64,000 bases of DNA from Ophiodon elongatus (taxonomy: Eukaryota > Chordata > Actinopteri > Perciformes > Hexagrammidae): contig JACSYO010002009.1 of assembly GCA_016806645.1 (NCBI GenBank), positions 360,501-424,500 of the forward strand. Direction: 5' to 3'. The position numbers and the translations under genes are program-made. The notes beneath the pieces were generated by a model. That model was not told where the DNA came from. It ran no database searches and saw only the letters and a program-made list of their open reading frames with translations. Positions 36,281-49,850 of this stretch are shown here, one piece after another (the stretch's first letter is position 1; each line of letters starts with the position of its first letter).

Positions 36281-37983
36281 TTTTTTATATAGTTTTTTTT
36301 ATTGTACATGCTTGGCTCTACACATGAGACCTCATGGCAAAAAACCCTGTAATAATTCCAGATGGGGCCAGCTGCAAGGCTGCATGTCCTTGCACACCCA
36401 GTCCCCCAAGATCCCCAAACCAGTAATCAGTTTGGAGTGAGTTGACTGCCTGTCACCTACAGTGCAGGGCCTTAGAGTTCAGTCTCTTCAGGTTGTGTGC
36501 ATTCTGGCACAAGCAGAGGTAAATGAAAAAGACGTTGCATGTCTGTGTGTGTGTGTGCGCTTGTAGTGTTTTTATATTTAGCAGCCCTCAGCTCTTCAGC
36601 CAGCTGCAGCCCTAACCATGTGCGTGAGGTAATTCAGTTAATGATAGAGCCAGAGCTCTGTGTGTGTATGTGTATGCGTGTTTGTGTGTGTGTGTGTGTG
36701 TGCGCCCATGCATATTTGATCAGAATGGGATTGGCAGGATTTGTTGGGCTGATTGCAAGGCTTCTTTAGTTAACCAACTGCATTGCTGCTCTGACTGAGT
36801 GCTCCCCTCACTGTGTGTGTGCGTGTGTGTTTGTGTGTGTGTGAGATCTTGGCAGGGCACAGAGTTAAGGCCCTGAGAATGGCCTTAAAAGGAAGGAGAG
36901 CTGTGGACTTGTATGCACACATTTAAACATACACAAGGAAAGAAAATGCATGCATTCACACCCTAAAAGAAGTCATTTTAAGCGCACATACTGTGTTGGG
37001 GTTGTTGAGTTATATGTTCCAGAAATCTGTCTTGTATAATTGTCTCACCCACACATCTAGATATTATTGGTAGTAATAAGAACAGTGTCTTCAGCGCCAA
37101 ACATGATGAGATCCATGGAAGACAGAAACAGATAGTGAGCAGAGTCACCAATCCTTCTTCGCTTCAATAGAATAATCAAAAACCCATCACAAAGAGGGTG
37201 GTTAGAGGTGAAATCATATAAACAAAAGGCCCAATAAGAGGTTCAGATCCTTTTCTTTTTTTTTTTCCACTGAAAAGTTTTTTTTTTCATATTCAAACAA
37301 GGTTTAACTGTTGACTTTGAAGATTTGCAGAAGCAAATGTCTATTCATACCAGAACTCCTTACTTTATTAAATCATGAGAACTGAATAACTTAAACATGA
37401 GAGAAGCGCGATCTCACATCTGAGTTGATAGTTGTGAACCGTTCAGCAGTTCCTTCTAAAGCAAAATCAAATTGATTTACTTCATCATCCATGATTTTAT
37501 TTCACATGAATCGCCAGAATATGATATCCCAACAGCATCCGCCGCCATAACAAAGGAAGTAACGACTGATCATGACCAAAAGTAAAGATACCTTTCGAGG
37601 TTAGGTCTGAATGAAGATTTGCAACAAAGATTTGAACTTTTGTGAGGTTTCCGAAAGCTTTGTCTTATGATATGATTTTTCTTCTATTGCTTCTTGTGTT
37701 ATTGTGAAAATTAATGAATGACACCAGAGTGATATGCTTCAAAACGACTAGAACAAGGTGGGAAATGAACAAATTTTTAAACTCCAACAAAAATCATTTA
37801 CAATTATGGATGGCGATAGAGAATATTGGATAATTACAACATTCACATAATTTCTACCAAAAAATGTAATTGAATATATTAAAGTCAACCTAATCCAATT
37901 TGTTACTAATTTAATGAAAGATGATGCTATAATTCTTCCCCATGACGATCTACTTAATGAGGAAATTCATAAAAAAAAAATCA

Positions 37984-38035
37984 TGAGATAAGATTAGAAG
38001 CCTATATTATATAAATTCCCCGCGGGGGAAATTGT
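37984..38035 (-). repeat. Retroposon 3' tail, reverse orientation
   Basis: gagataagattagaagccta followed by aaattccccgcgggggaaat and tgtt has the form of the fish retroposon end read in reverse (gataagataagactttattgatcccc...ggggaaattgtt). Confidence 0.5.
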
Positions 38036-38059
38036 TAAGAAAGATACTTTTAGCTTTTC

Positions 38060-38101
38060 CACTAGAAGAGGGTGGATTTGATGCATCAACCTCTTCTAGT
38101 G
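38060..38101. repeat. Nested palindrome
   Basis: Arms cactagaagagg (38060-38071) and cctcttctagtg (38090-38101) are exact complements. The 18-nt loop itself contains the perfect palindrome ttgatgcatcaa at 38078-38089. Confidence 0.93.
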
Positions 38102-40684
38102 ACATAGGGTTCGGTATTCTCTTATTTATTTGTTTTGCAGATGGGATGACAAAATAGCCGAAGTGATGTAACACTTGTTACAGAAGTGAATCTTGTCGTG
38201 TCAGCTGGAACAAGCAGAAGTCCCCATAATGTCCTTCAGTGTCATCTGAGACTTTAACCTTTTTAAGTCTCTATCTCGCCTCTGCCTTGAAAGTTTGGCT
38301 TTGATGAGGACAAACCGACACCGGGACGGATAAACAATTAACACTCCCGTCTCTGTGTCCTGTTTTTGTTTTTTTTTCAGATTATTTTGTCCACGTCCCA
38401 AAAAAAGCTGAAAGCAATGTGAGGGACATTTGTTCTGGTATCTTTTCTGTATCTTAATGTGCAGTTTTCCTCCAGTTTACCTCTGCCGGCTTTGACTTTC
38501 TCTCAGCCGAGGTAGACGTTTCGGCAACGCCGAGCCCCACTTTTCTTTTCATCTGACGTACGGTAGTCAAGGTTACAGACGAGGTTAGCGCCTTGCCAGG
38601 AAAATCGTGGTATTCCGTCCTCCAGAGACAGTTCCAACAGGCTGCTGCAGTCCGATATGTTTCCTCAGGCCTCCTAAAGACCTCCTCTTAATCCCACCCC
38701 TCTGATCCCCTCTCATCTCAGCTGTGTGAGTTTGTGCTTTTGCATGCGTTTGTTTCTTTCCCTCATGGTTTTGTGCTCTCTCACGCATATTTTCATGTAT
38801 GTTGACATATATAATAAAAGCTTTGTCTTCCCTTTTTTTTCCCCTCCGTCCCATCAGGGTCACGCGGCGCTTTATCTTGAGCCTTCAGGAAAACGAAAAA
38901 AATGGAAGAATTTCCAGTAATAGGCCTTCTGTGTCCCAAATGCGGCGTTATGTCTTATCAAACCATCAGGATTAGAGTTATGTGTAGTCAAAATGTGTTT
39001 TAAATATATGCATTCTTGTATTTACATTTACTTTTACATGTTCTTCTCGCTACATCTCTGCAGAGTTTTGCTTTTTTTTCCCCCTCTCGCTAAGTAAGAG
39101 ACAGTCAGAGAGGAGTTTGCAACATCAGTGGAAAATACTTTTCCAACAACCAGGCTCTGGTGTCCATCTGTTCTGTGTTACTTGTTGTACTTCAGTCTCT
39201 CATATGGCAACATGCAGCGTTAATTTGGCTCTCGCTGCATACCACAACTAAGGCTCTGAACATATGGGCCCCAGTCAGCTGAACCAGAAGCGGAATGAAA
39301 CCAACCAGGAGAGACACGAGAGGCGCAGCAGCAGGAGACATGAGAAAGAAAGGAGGACGAAAAGTTAGGCAGGCAAGCCAGCAAATAAGAGGGCCGAGTG
39401 AGATCAAGGCGGCTGTAGTTCAGTTTTCAAATGTTTGTCACTTTTGTAATGCAAGGTCTGCAAGATTCTAGCAAAACTTGTGAGAGGAAGAAGAAGCTTC
39501 CCTGGTTGCACCTTAGTGAACTTTTTATTGAGTGTGTCATGCACACAAGTTCCCCGCCCACATGGACTTCAAAGGTGTCAAAAATGTACCGTTGCAGTGT
39601 TCCATTTGTGGGACATGACATCTTATGTTACACTGAAAAATAAAGAACCTTCAGTCTCATAGTCCCAGGTTCTACAAATACACACAAACACAAAATGTTC
39701 GCCTGCTGAAACTCAAGTTTCTTAGAATCATTCATCCAGAAGGACACCATCAAAAAATAAAAAGGAATTTTTCATTTTAAAAAAAACAGTCCTTAAATGG
39801 TCATATAATGACCAATAAATAATGAAGTGGACTTTGTCTTCAGTGTGACCTTAATCACATCACAATGTATTTTTTTGTAAACCCAGTCTAATATCGGAAC
39901 CCATCAGCCATCGGCCTGACGACGGATACCTCTCTGGGGGGTAAGGAGCTGTATTTCTTTAGGGTTCTGGTATAGCCAGTGGATATCCGGGCCGAGACTT
40001 CCTCTTCCGTGCGCCGCTCATTGTGTACAGTCCGATTGGCAACTCGAGATGCGGGGCTGGAGTTGGAGTTGAGAGACGACGCGTAAGATTGGATTGTTTC
40101 ACTAGTAGCCAGTTCACGAGCCAATTTTAAACCAATAAAAATCCAAATCATCGTCAGAGGATAGCCGGTTGGTTCCCAGATTGCATTTCAGCCATCGTGT
40201 TCCGTCCCTTTTGCCCGGTCAATATCACTCGGACTACAAACGGAAACCAGAACACTGCTGATACCAAACATATCGTCCTCTTGTCTGCAGATCCTGCATC
40301 TGAATGCAAAATCACTTTATAGAGATTAGGCCATGTCAAAATACGTATTTTCTCACATGCAAATTGTGAAATATTTTCCTGCTGACCCAGCACAACTGAG
40401 GTGAATCAAATTTCATCTATGCTGCATGAAACATTGATAAATGCCGTTTATAATTCCAGTACTTCTGGATAATATGCAGATGCCACTGTGCAGGGAATGT
40501 ATAACTGAGATAATAGTTCCGCACTAGTTCCGGGTGATTTGTGCATATTGGGTTCTTTTTTTAATGGCAACACGAGGGCCTTTTGTCAACTGAATGGTCA
40601 TAAAACATTTACCATATGAATGACTTTAAAGGACATAACTTTGAGTGACTTGTAGAGTTTTTTTATTGCTAAATCTAAACCAAC

Positions 40685-40885
40685 CGTGGCAGTCAAGTTT
40701 TGAGCTGAAAAAAATGAGGTGATTCATTGATAAGTAGATCAACAGAAATGAATATGCAACTATTTTGATGATGGATGAATCGTTTTAAGTCCTCTTCCAA
40801 ATAGAAATGATCTAGTTCCAGCTTCTCAAATGTGAGAATTTGCTGCTTTTCTTTATCTTATGTGATAGTAAACTTGATATCTTTG
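40685..40885 (-). repeat. Dispersed repeat family B copy
   Basis: gcaactattttgatgatgga, ccagcttctcaaatgtgaga, atttgctgcttttctttatc and gtgatagtaaacttgatatc are family B blocks in reverse order and strand. Confidence 0.65.
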
Positions 40886-41629
40886 GGTCTGGGGCTGTTT
40901 GACGCAATAAGAGATTTGATAACGTCACGTTGGGCCTTACTTCCAGATGTCCAGTCGGCCTCTGTTGATAAATGTATTTAGAGCAGAGATTATCTCTTCA
41001 GAGAGGGACAGAACTTTAGTTTCATTTTTGTAGTCTTTTGCAGTCTTTGTATCTCACCCACAAAGTCAAATCTTTGTTTGAGTTCCATGGAACCTAGAAA
41101 TTAGGCCTTGAAGTGACTTGGCTGAGTCATAATGGATGTAGATGTTTGCATGTGTGCACAAGCACGCGTTCACCACATTTATATACGGTGTGAATATCGT
41201 GCCACAAATCCATTTGTTCCAACAAGACAGATCGTGAGAAGTGAAATGACAAACGGTGTCGATGTTAATCCTGTTTGTCTTCTTTGAGTCATTTGACTAG
41301 ATTACCTGAAGGCTCCAGTTTAGTTTCTCTCTGCTGACATGTCTTTCATCGCAAGATCTTCCATAGAAGGGGGAATTTTTCCTTGAAGAAATTGTGGGGG
41401 CAGGGGCGAGCTTCTGGAAGTCTTCAGGCAGCCATCCAGTTGGCTCTGAGTTCGGAAATCCCTCTGGGAACAATATCTCTGGTTTGTTGGCATAATGTTG
41501 TTGATTTGAAAAGCAAAACTGTGCAGTCCTTTGCTTATATTTGCAGGGTTGCATGAGAATATTGATTTCCCAACAACAACCATGTTGGGTGGGGGGGATT
41601 GGTTATGCACATGCAGTGTTCGGTTAATT

Positions 41630-41790
41630 TTATTATCACTATTGTTTTTTTTTTCCAGAACCTAAGATGACATCTTCATATTGCTTTTTTTGTCCAGCCA
41701 ACGGTCCAAAACCCAAATTATTCTTAGTAGAAACAACCAAATGCTTTGCATTTTTTCTTGCTTCACTGACTAATTGTTTGACCACTAAAA
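41630..41790 (+). repeat. Dispersed repeat family B copy
   Basis: cctaagatgacatcttcata, ttgctttttttgtccagcca and acggtccaaaacccaaatta match family B closely. Confidence 0.65.
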
Positions 41791-42544
41791 CAGTTCAAAC
41801 CTGAATGTAACCTGTAAAAAAAGTTTTTTTCATGGTGAAAGTGCAGGTTGATTAGTTAAAAAAAAAGAAAATAATAAATAAACCACCTGTTTTGTAGACT
41901 TTCCCATTTTGTCACGGTGAGCTGCAAGGGTAGTGCAAACACTAGAAAAGCATGAAATGATAAGAAACCTAAAAGATATGTCGTCTCAACGATCACAAAT
42001 GTGGATCGTTGCTGCAGTTTCCCACTTTCTTTCAGATAAAGTCTGGTTAGGTCTCTAAAAAACAACAGAGAGTTGTTCAAGATTAGTTCAAAATCATAGA
42101 GTTTCAGGCTACATTCAGTCTTATTTGGTGTATAATTTAGCATTTTGCTTCCTAATTAAAAGTCCCAACACCCCACACTTGGTGAAAGTTGGCTTGAGGG
42201 ATTAAGACTGAGTGCAAAACCAGTGTTTATCTAAAGTCAGCAGTAATGACGCCCTCCAGGAATACGGTTAGTCATAAAGAGATCCTACCAAGTTAAAACC
42301 CACAAATTTCCAAGTAAAGCACTTAGTGTAAATATAACTAGTGTCGTCAAAGGACTGGAACCTCTCAGACTAGACTTCTTCAACTTCTCTCAACTATGAA
42401 GGGTATGTGGGGAGACGAATCAAAGACATGTCTGACCCTTTAAAAAGAATACTGGCTTCTGATCTTGAATTGTTGCTCTTCTTGTTCTTTGATATAATAC
42501 GAGATGTAACACGATATGATTCATGTGGACATTTGTGATTTGAG

Positions 42545-42700
42545 AAGCTCATGTTGTGGCCAAGAGGTTAGAGACCAGATCCATTTCAGGGACCATGTTT
42601 ACACGAACCAGGTGTTTGCCCACGCTGTTCTCAGGAGACGAGCCCCGACCTTGATTGGGGGATGTTGGAGTATTTTGAGGAATTGAACCCGACTTGCAAA
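42545..42700 (+). repeat. Possible tRNA-derived SINE remnant
   Basis: tgtggccaagaggttagaga near 42553 resembles a pol III A box region, followed by SINE-like text and gaattgaacccgac near 42680. The B box is poor, so this is tentative. Confidence 0.25.
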
Positions 42701-43704
42701 CTCTCTGTGGATGAGTCTGTCAGAAGACCTCTTGGAGGTGGGTGTTGGTTCCTATTTATTATTTATTTTTATTTTTAGAAAAGGGACCAAATGTCAGGGT
42801 AGGTCCCTGCTACCAGCCAGGATGCCTGAGAGGAGGCTCTGGTTCTGTTCACACCTTGGATTTCAGGAGGAGCAATGATATGTACCAAGTCCAAAAGTCT
42901 AATTATATTAGGAGAAAATAGAGATGTAATCATTTAAAAAAATCCATAACTTGTTTTTATCTAACGAAATATCCTGCTTCAATCCATAGTTGTTGCCGTT
43001 TTACCTTCCAAAAAAAAACCTTTCTCATTGCGCTCAAAAAACTGTTTCCCTCTCCAGCACGCGCCTGTTTGAACGGGGCAGTCTAACAGCAATCTAAGCA
43101 TTAATTCAATTTATATAACCGCAATAAACCAAATTCCTATTTCCCCCAATTTCTAGAGTCATAAAATATGCGACAGACGTTCAAAGCTTCGTTCGAGAAC
43201 CTCAATCAAAGCTTTGAATATAAAAAAATATATAAAATGAAATTCAGCCCTAGTAATTACGTATAGCGTCAGACATATTCTAGCAAATTAGTTTTTTTTT
43301 TTTTTTTAAAGATACGCTCCCACAATGGGGTGAAGCATAGAGAAAGAAAGAGAAAGCGAAGGAGAAACTAAATTCATGTCTGTGCAAAATCCATAACAAG
43401 CATTTAATATCATTCTGTTATTGTCGACACGTTTTCTGTTATCGTGGCCGCCCAATATCATGTGTGTGTGGGACACCTCCCCATCGCTGCTACATCGCAG
43501 AGCTTGCTAATGTAAAAAAAAGAAAAAAAATATATGAAAGACAATTGATTGAAATGCAGAAGAAGTTGAGTCAAGATGTAGCGCCCAACAAAGCTCACAT
43601 CAGAGGACACACTTCACTACAGATGGCAGCTTTTCACCTCATTTGTCGCTTTTGTTTATATTTATTTGGATTCAGTCTTGTGCGTCAGTCTTTTTATTTT
43701 TTTG

Positions 43705-43743
43705 CGTGTGTGTGTGTGTGCGTGTGTGTGTGCGTGTGTGTTT
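43705..43743. repeat. (GT)n/(GCGT) microsatellite
   Basis: GT array with two GCGT interruptions. Confidence 0.9.
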
Positions 43744-44169
43744 CAGCGTTATACAAATCTATAGAAACATCTAAAGGAAGTGGAGTGGTTAGAGTCATGT
43801 GGTCAAGATGTTTGTCAGATCTCTCGGTCTCGCTTTCTAGTTGTGTGTCTGTGTGCAGGAGTGCTTGTCGTGCTGTCTCTGCTGGCATTAAAGAATACTT
43901 CATTTAAAAAAAAAGGTTTCTCCCGTTGGTGATTTATAGTATTTAATCCTTCATGCATCTGAAATGTGTGAACTTTTTTCCCCTTCATAACATCTCTGTT
44001 GGACTCTATCGTGTGTGTGTGTGTGTGTGTGCGTGCGTGTGTGTGTCTGACCTACAATCACAGTGCCAGTGCACATGACCTTGCTGAGTTGCATGTGGAA
44101 AGCCCCCAAAGCAAAGCTGTGCAACACCCTCACCCAACAGTTTTCTCTTGGCCTCTGTTCTTATTCATC

Positions 44170-44170
<1 letters not shown>

Positions 44171-44228
<58 letters not shown>

Positions 44229-44235
44229 ACACACC
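44171..44235. repeat. (CA)n microsatellite
   Basis: CA array with one CTCA interruption near its 3' end. Confidence 0.93.
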
Positions 44236-44427
44236 TGCAAACACTATTATGTTACCGAGCAGCATTGTGCCACGGTCTGAGTAATTGCAGTACGATTAAG
44301 TCGTTCTTTTTACTCGCTGTATCAAAGGGTGTTTGTAGTCATGTAAACACTTGTAGCTCACAAAGTTCAACTTGTGGCTCTTTATTGACTTTAAGACTCT
44401 CCATAGACCGTCAGCTGAGTACAGAAA

Positions 44428-44692
44428 CCATCTTGTTAGTTTATTAGGTGCAGCTAGCCAAGGCTAATGCGGTCCAGTACAACGGGCTCGCAACAAATTC
44501 CAACCTCATGAAGGTTATGATTTTTCGAGAGGTGTTCACTGAAGCAGGATGTAGTTTGTGGTGTTTGTTCAACTGAAGCCTCCTTAAACGGCTTCAACTG
44601 AACATCATAACCTTAATTAAGGCAGGATTGATTGCAGTACTGTCGTATTGCATTAGTTGTAGCTCGGTGCACCTAAATAAACTGGCAACTGA
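44428..44692. mobile_element. MITE-like element with terminal inverted repeats
   Basis: The left end gtttattaggtgcagctagc (44439) and the right end agctcggtgcacctaaataa (to about 44680) are imperfect inverted copies. The outer flanks ttgttag and ctggcaactgagtg suggest the repeat extends a little further. The interior is also partly palindromic: caaggttatgat-type words at 44511-44522 recur inverted at 44604-44618. It has no coding capacity. Similar ends are frequent in fish genomes; I cannot assign the superfamily with confidence. Confidence 0.7.
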
Positions 44693-44884
44693 GTGTATTT
44701 TATTTCTTTCCTTCACTCTGTCTCAGAACCACGGTTTCTGGAGCCTTAAGCAGAAACTGTAAATATTAAAATCGTACTATACAAGTTTGAGGATTCGATT
44801 CGGTTGATGATTTGGCGTTGAATGTCATCATTGGAATGTTGCCTTTTTAATTATTGTCAACAAATCGAGTATTATGTGCCGTTC

Positions 44885-45045
44885 GCTTTAGAGTGGCAAT
44901 GATTTGTCAATTAACCAGCAAATATATTGATACTTGATTAATCATTTTATATTTTTACATTTTATTGAATTAACGATGAAACAATTAATCTGCAGATTAA
45001 TGGATAATGAAACTAATCAGCAGTCGCAGCCCCAATGTACCTTTA
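44885..45045 (-). repeat. Dispersed repeat family B terminal copy
   Basis: It ends gaaactaatcagcagtcgca gcccc, the reverse of the family start gggctgcaactaac, and has gattaatc-type words before it. Confidence 0.55.
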
Positions 45046-45814
45046 TAAATAATTGTCCCGACAGTTTTTCCAGTCACACTTTGAGCATTATGGGCTGTGG
45101 AAAAGATATTACATTTAGTTTTATGTGGCATTAAAAGGCTGTAAAAAGTCTGAATCCCGCAGAAACCCTGTGTGAACATTTCTGTATATCTACTCTGCTC
45201 TCTCCTTTTCTACTCAATCCTTGCCATCTTTATTCTGAGTCACATCTCCAATCCCACCCACCCCCCCACCCCCCCCACCCCGCCGACTCTCTCCGGGCAA
45301 GTCTTTAGCCTGGTTTCCATTACAGGGCCAAACACAACTAGCATCTACTCATTATCCGTCCCTCTCAGTTTTCCCTCAGTAAATGAGTCTTTTTTTTCTT
45401 CTTTTTTTTTTCTTCATCCTGTTGCCAGCGGAGATGATTTGTCAATTGTGGCTGTAGCTTCTCACTAAGCAAACAGTGACTTTTGATACTGCGTTATAAA
45501 CATTTGGAGTTTGCTCTGGCTCTGCCTCTTGTGTGGAAAATGTTATCAAGGCTAGATCTCCTGCCCTGTATAAACCTGGTTCTGGCTCAGTGGAGGCAGG
45601 GACTGTAGTTATAAGGCGCACAACTGCACAGTAAGGTTTATTGGGAGACAATGGTGTGGCACAGGGGTGGACGGGAAAGGAAAGGACCAGGAGAGGGGTT
45701 TTGTTTTTCTAAACTCTGGGCATGTCTCTCTGTCACATGTCGTTTTTTGTGGTTTTAAAAAAATGGAGATGCCAATGCATCAGCAGGTATTATCAGCCAC
45801 TGTTAATATAAATA

Positions 45815-46035
45815 TCCAGGGCCGCAGCCAATGAATATTTTCACTATCTATTAATTTACTGCTTTTTGAACAATCATTTACTGACAAGTAAAAAAAAATG
45901 CCAATGAAATCACCTAATTTGAAAAGCTGTAACTTTGATAATAAAAAACAAAATGCTTGTTTAATCAATTATCAAAATGATTTCAGGTGCATTTTCAAAA
46001 CCGTGTTTGTTCATGTTCATTTATTTGAAGAAAAA
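45815..46035. repeat. Probable family B remnant
   Basis: atgaatattttcactatcta, caatcatttactgacaagta and caattatcaaaatgatttca are loosely like family B; orientation is unclear. Confidence 0.3.
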
Positions 46036-46451
46036 AGAAGCCAGTATCTTGTCATCAAATATCAGTTTCGGTGTCGGCCTGAAAGTGATTACTGAGTGTG
46101 ATTACTCTCAGGGTGAAAGTAAGAGTTAGTTTAGGAATTACACACAATACATCGCGCATAAACAAATAAATGTCACGTCTAACACGCGGATGAGCAGCAC
46201 GCGAGTGAAATCTCTTAGATACACACACGCAGTCGCAGGCGCACGCGAGCAGGTTTCCATCCACTGCTGACTGATGTCCGTGTTTCACAGCAGACACTGA
46301 ATGGTGAGGCAACAACATTTTGCCAGTGTCCCTACATTATTAGTTATTGTTTATTATTTATTCAAGAAGTAGATCTTTATCACTAATTTATTGACATAAA
46401 AAAAAAAAAAGTATGAAAACACTTTTGTGAGTCAGGTAAAAAGACAGTGGC

Positions 46452-46455
<4 letters not shown>

Positions 46456-46492
<37 letters not shown>

Positions 46493-46505
46493 GTGTGTGT
46501 GTGCA
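46456..46505. repeat. (GT)n microsatellite
   Basis: GT array with one GCGT interruption. Confidence 0.92.
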
Positions 46506-47624
46506 CGTCGTGGCTCATCACTACACACAGTCACAGGATCTATTTTCTGTGTCTCAGTAAGCCGGCCCGGTCGGTTTTTTTTTGTGATATTTCAGCTGCG
46601 CTTTTGTTCGGGGTTGAATAATCATTAATTGCTGTCGTTCTTGGAATTGTGTATCTTGGATTGGATGGGGTTTGTACTTTAGAATCAAAGATTAAGATTC
46701 AAATGGGAAAATAATCACTCTGGCCCAAAATGTAATCGTTTATCACTCTGACCTCGTAACATCCTGTCATTCATATCAGCAGATACACACTTAAGGCATT
46801 TAAAGAAAAAAGAAGAAAAAAAAATTAGCAAAGATCTTTCTTGGTTACTCAAGATAATTCAAAGACCTCACTTTCAGTAGTTTTCATTAGTACCATTATC
46901 AGCAGTCCCAAGAAAAGAAAAAAAAAAGCTCACATTTTCAATAGAAAGTAGTTCCACTGGAAACTGTTCACAGGCAGGTCTGCAGATTATCTTGTGTAAC
47001 TGATGCATATCTTCTGGATGGAGATATTACTGTTGAGCTTTACAAAGCTTTTTCTGTGCTTTGAGAAGCACCAATGAAATACTTGAGCGGGGGACAGAAG
47101 TTTCAGTGATGAGCGTCTCAAATCCGAGATGCGAAAATATCCAAAATGATCTGCATGAGGAGATGTCAGGATTGTCTTTAAGCCGCGTCGGTACACACGC
47201 ATAGAAAATGAATACCGTTGTGCAACTATACATAACGGATTCAGAGAATGTCTGAATGGTCCCTGAATGTACCAACAACTACTGAAAGAAATATAAACTT
47301 GTGACATTGCCCACTGGATTACAGTTTGTCCGAATTAGGCTGAAATGTTACTCCTCTCCCCTCTTTTTTTTCTTGCCGATTAGTCTTTTCTTGTGCATAA
47401 AAAACACAACTAATTAATTTACATGGAACTGCACTTGTATTCTGTGAATTATGTGTGTGCCGTCTTAACTTCTGCATATTCGGCATATATATCAATGTTT
47501 CTGAGAAGTTTGCAAGCAGGGCAGCACAATGAACTGACACATTTATTTGTCATTGAAGGCTGCTTTTGACAGGTTTCCTAGAACACACTCATACCTATCA
47601 GTGTTTGTAACCCCACAACTAGAG

Positions 47625-47658
<34 letters not shown>

Positions 47659-48947
47659 CCCACATCCTCCATGATGCCACAGTTAAAGCTGATTGTGAAT
47701 GTGATCTGATCTCCTGGCTGCTTGTGCTCCACCTCTGTACACATACCAGAAATCAGTACAAAGGTGGGTTTTTTTCTCAATGGAGGTACATTTCTTAAAT
47801 ATTTTTTTGGGGACTGTGAAAGAGCTGATCTGAAAGAAAAACGCTACGCAAACAGCAAAAATGCATTTCATAGTAAGTTACAGTCATGTTAACTTACCAA
47901 AAAGGCTTCAAATGTAAAAAAATAAATAAAACTGGTTGATTTAATTTTCATGCATTAGTATTGGGTTTTATGTGATCACAGCTGCAATCTGTGGACGTAA
48001 TCCTGAGCCAACAATAATTGTTTTCATGTTATGTTTTGTATCTGCTTTCTGAGTCAAATTCTACTTTCCAAATCAAAAGAGACCCAACACAAACCACTGA
48101 TCTAACCTGACCTTTACTGCATTATTACTGGTGATGTTCTAGTTTCACTCTTGAAGGAGTTCATAGGCTTGGGGCGATCGTTTCTACCTATCTGATCACC
48201 AGGGCTCAGCCACAGAGCTCAGTGTTTTTTTTTTATAGCATCTTATTTCGGGCAGTAAGTTAGTCACAATCGCCTTAATATCTGCGTCTGAAAAACCAAC
48301 CGTCGTTCCATTCCCTCGGTAGTCGTCGATGCGTGTTCGCTGCCAATGTATGCCACCAACTTGGCTTCACATGTGATTAATTGCTGCATTACCAGAAAAG
48401 AAGAAAAGTTAAACCACCAGGAGAGCGCTGGGATCAGATAATCTATTTCTGTCTTACCAACTATGTGGTGGTGAGGGGGGAGGGGGGGGGGGGGGGGGAC
48501 CTCAGGAGTGTTGATCTGTGTGACACAAACAACAGGTGGTGGAGTCTGGCCGTGGATTAGAAGGGTGAAAACAGTGCCAGCTGCTACAGATCACAATCGT
48601 TTTAGCTTCGGCTTTAGCTATTGTTTAAACACATTTAACAGTTTTTCACTGCTCAATGTGCACTTTTAATTGCTTCTTCTCGTTGGACCCAACCGGAGAA
48701 TTACCGCCACCTGAACCAACTCCTAATATTCGCATAACAGTAGCGGATGGAAACACACTGTTATTTGCATTTTCCTCTGTCGTCTGTAAATTTGGTTCCA
48801 CGATGAGCTAAATGTGAATGGAAACTTGACTGGTGTGGTTCATTATTGTGTTGTAATAAACGCATCAATGATCACAACCCGAAACCAGGGGAAGTACAGA
48901 CAGATGTGTCGGTCAAGGTCTCCTCTGCCTGATAAGGCCCTGATGGG

Positions 48948-48948
48948 T

Positions 48949-49033
<85 letters not shown>
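48948..49033. repeat. (TG)n microsatellite
   Basis: Perfect TG array of about 84 bp. Confidence 0.95.
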
Positions 49034-49034
<1 letters not shown>

Positions 49035-49130
49035 CGTTCTTGTGTGTAGGATAATTGTGCATGCACGCTTTCCGAAATCTCTCCTTAGACCAGATTGGTA
49101 ACCCTACAGAGTTTTAAGGTCAGTCCAGCC

Positions 49131-49161
<31 letters not shown>

Positions 49162-49427
49162 CCCTGACAGCGTTGGCTATGCTGACCCTCGGAGGGATAG
49201 TGGAATGTTGAGTGTCAGTCAGTTGCCGCGGCGACGGCCTTGAGAAAGGGACCCTGGGAAGATCGTTTTGGACTCCAAACATCCTGTGTGTCACCCGAGT
49301 GTGTGTGTGTGGTTTGTGCGCTCAAACTGTAGACGTGTTTGTGACTGTGTGGGTGAGAGGTTGCACGGCTCCATCTTTGTTTGTTTGTGAGCTACTTTCA
49401 TCACTTGTTATGCCTGCTGCTTGCTTG

Positions 49428-49431
<4 letters not shown>

Positions 49432-49485
<54 letters not shown>
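49432..49485. repeat. (GT)n microsatellite
   Basis: About 26 GT units. Confidence 0.94.
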
Positions 49486-49487
<2 letters not shown>

Positions 49488-49639
49488 GCAGTTGTTTCAT
49501 TTTGTGGTTGGTCAGTCTTATTGCCTCAAATGTATCTGTTGATTCTTCATATATTTTTTTTGTTTAATTTATTAATTTGAGAGGAATAATGCTCATTAAT
49601 CTAAGCTAAGTACCATTCATTTGGCACTTTTCAAAGTAT

Positions 49640-49850
49640 TTTCCAAACAGAGCTGTGACAACAATTTTATTGTCATTATTAACATAATTGATTTATCCAT
49701 CTATCACAGTCCACAAAAAAATCTAAATATCTTTAATTCCAAGTGATATAAAACCGAGAAATGCAGCAAATCCTCACATTCAAGATGCCATACGGCCAAA
49801 TATGGTTAAAACCCAGAGAATTTGATTTTGAATTGTAGTGGTTTCTAAAC
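49640..49850 (+). repeat. Dispersed repeat family B copy
   Basis: gctgtgacaacaattttatt, atctaaatatctttaattcc and gcagcaaatcctcacattca are in family B order. Confidence 0.6.
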
